This document shows, piece by piece, positions 62,761 to 64,000 of a DNA stretch of 64,000 bases. The notes beneath the pieces are model-generated. The model worked only from the letters and a program-made list of their open reading frames with translations. It was not told where the DNA came from and did no database searches. Source of the stretch: Strigamia acuminata (taxonomy: Eukaryota > Arthropoda > Chilopoda > Geophilomorpha > Linotaeniidae); contig OX442314.1 of the NCBI GenBank assembly GCA_949358305.1, forward strand, positions 34,779,608-34,843,607, read 5' to 3'. Positions within the stretch are counted from its first letter, which is position 1, and every line of letters begins with the position of its first letter. A program made the position numbers and the translations under genes.

Positions 62761-64000
62761 ATGCGAAGAAACTGGAAGCAATCACCCGACAACGAGGAGG
62801 AAGAAATGGATCGGGACCCGAGCGAAGACGAATGGAACGATCCCGCAAGATGGGACGAGGTTGAACCAGAAGAGAATCGGGAAAAGCCCGATAGTAACGA
62901 AAAGGTAAAATTAACAAAGAGTTTAATTCGTGGCTAAAACCACGAAAAACACGTGAAACAATATTCGTAAAAAGAAAACATCTTTATTTCAACAATACGA
63001 AAAAATTTACGAAGACCTTTATTAAAAAAACTCAACACGTGTAAAAAGCACATGGTCGACCATGGCGCCATCTTGAATCCAAATTCGGAATTTAACAAGA
63101 ATCTAATTTTTATATTCATTCCTCAGCCGGAACACCAACTTACGTGGGGACCCATCGACCCGCAAAACGTGTCTTCGGGTACACTCTGGAGAAGCGAAAT
63201 TCCGACTCCATTTCGAAGAGCGTTAGAAGACGACGTCGACACCGGACCATGGAAAATTCGGCTCACTTCATCCCGAGCCCGATCGCGATTTTGGGCAAGT
63301 CAGGAGACCCTGATACACTACTTCCCAGAAAAGATGCGCGACGCACTGAGGACTGAAATTCCAGAGCGCGACGACGCACCAGCACCGCTCCCAAACAAGT
63401 TTTTGGAAAAAGACTATCCAAGCGAGCCCGAAGAGTGGGCCGTCCTCGAGAAGTGGCAAAACGCCGCTACAGACGAAGAACGCCGACAAATACACAGAGA
63501 CTATTACAACGAAGTCAGACGGACGGCGTATCGAGATCTCTTCAAAATACTGAAACCAGCAGGGTATTCAACAGATGAGATAAAAACTTGGTTAAGCCAG
63601 GTTCGAGGAGAAAGACCAGACGTTCCCAATTGGCGACCCGAACACGGATTTATCACCTCACAGAAAGCAATGCACCAGCTCCACTACCTAGGCATCTTTG
63701 GGCGCAAGCGACAGAAAGCGGAGAAGCGACTCTCGAGCGAATTATTAAATAACACACACGACAACAAGCGACGACGCCTGGATCAGCCAAGCACGTCGTA
63801 CAGCGCGCAAGATCGATCGCAGTCTCATCCTCGAGTTTATTACCGACACGCTCGAGAACCCTCACCACGACGAGAGCCCAGAGTCGAGAAACCACGAGAA
63901 GTCGAGACATACCGCTACTCCAGAAATCGACCGAACCAACGCGGATGCCTCAGGTTATCGAGGCCACGAGCAGAAATATGGAGACACTTTGAGAAATCAC
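62761..64000 (+). CDS. Gypsy 2 ORF3, spliced, partial at window edge
   Basis: Exon 1 is 62761-62904 (MRRNWKQSP, very acidic, 48 codons) with donor gtaaaa; the intron is 222 nt; exon 2 starts at 63127 after cattcctcag and stays open for 291 codons to the window end. Both borders are phase 0, as in gypsy 1. Segments WKIRLTSSRARSRFW, YNEVRRTAYRDLFKIL and KAMHQLHYLGIF align in order with gypsy 1 ORF3 (the last with TELHQLALAGCF). A possible nuclear signal KRRRLD and an Arg/Ser-rich linker follow. No transmembrane or signal sequence is seen. Function unknown. Confidence 0.6.

Larger units (their letters stand above)
55071..64000 (+). mobile_element. Ty3/gypsy element 2, 3' end beyond window
   Basis: 5' LTR (55071-55681), primer site, gag, pol and a spliced ORF3 in the same order as gypsy 1; the 3' LTR is not reached. 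The two elements are clearly related but diverged, with different LTRs sharing only the tgtggtga start. It inserted in the promoter region of array unit V. One in-frame stop in gag is the only visible lesion. Confidence 0.9.

Overview
This is AT-rich eukaryotic DNA, almost certainly from an invertebrate animal. BEL/Pao and Ty3/gypsy retrotransposons, a FLYWCH-type MULE transposase and 60-nt introns with GT..AG ends point to a metazoan. The sequence alone does not identify the species. I see no bacterial genes, rRNA, tRNA or CRISPR.

The host part of the window is an array of related loci, all on the minus strand and heavily invaded by transposons. Each locus has up to four exons. Exon 1 encodes a signal peptide. 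A 60-61 nt intron follows, and then exon 2, which is always 178 nt and Cys-rich (CxxCRRKC...CxC). One or two candidate terminal exons, called B2 (nearer) and B1 (farther) here, lie downstream. Each has a conserved N-terminal DxCKW-like motif; complete copies also have one transmembrane segment, an Arg-rich tail and their own stop. Every acceptor starts in the phase that the GTAAAC donor of exon 2 needs, so each locus predicts a ~175-190 aa type I membrane protein with a choice of 3' ends. Copies are at 1-3814 (unit I), 7638-8581 (II, truncated), 9952-12482 (III), 14608-14908 and 41481-41739 (orphan B1 exons), 50325-50662 (IV, B2 deleted) and 51245-54960 (V, with an extra exon 1). I do not recognise the family.

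The introns and spacers carry 20-22 bp minisatellites. Most are built on a TGCCATTT core, and the variant depends on the position within the unit.

Mobile DNA covers well over half of the window. The region 15277-40198 is one giant MULE-like transposon with ~1.05 and 1.33 kb terminal inverted repeats and an 8-bp target duplication. It carries a FLYWCH/MULE transposase and an overlapping RING-finger frame. Nested in it is a 12,340-bp Ty3/gypsy element (17326-29665) with 959-bp LTRs, gag, pol and a spliced third ORF. A young BEL/Pao element occupies 42971-48863. A second Ty3/gypsy element starts at 55071 and runs off the right edge; it has the same layout, including a spliced third ORF. Older pieces include a copia-type gag-protease fragment (4361-5620), a copia-like LTR with primer site (9186-9420), a decayed BEL pol fragment (42310-42700), several MITEs and LTR scraps.

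The two gypsy elements share a distinctive expression plan: a tRNA-Pro-like primer site, gag then pol in the -1 frame joined at A-rich slippery heptamers, and a downstream ORF3 reached by splicing that does not look like an envelope gene. The strongest candidates for something new are the minus-strand exon-choice gene array, the gypsy ORF3 family and the giant RING-bearing MULE.
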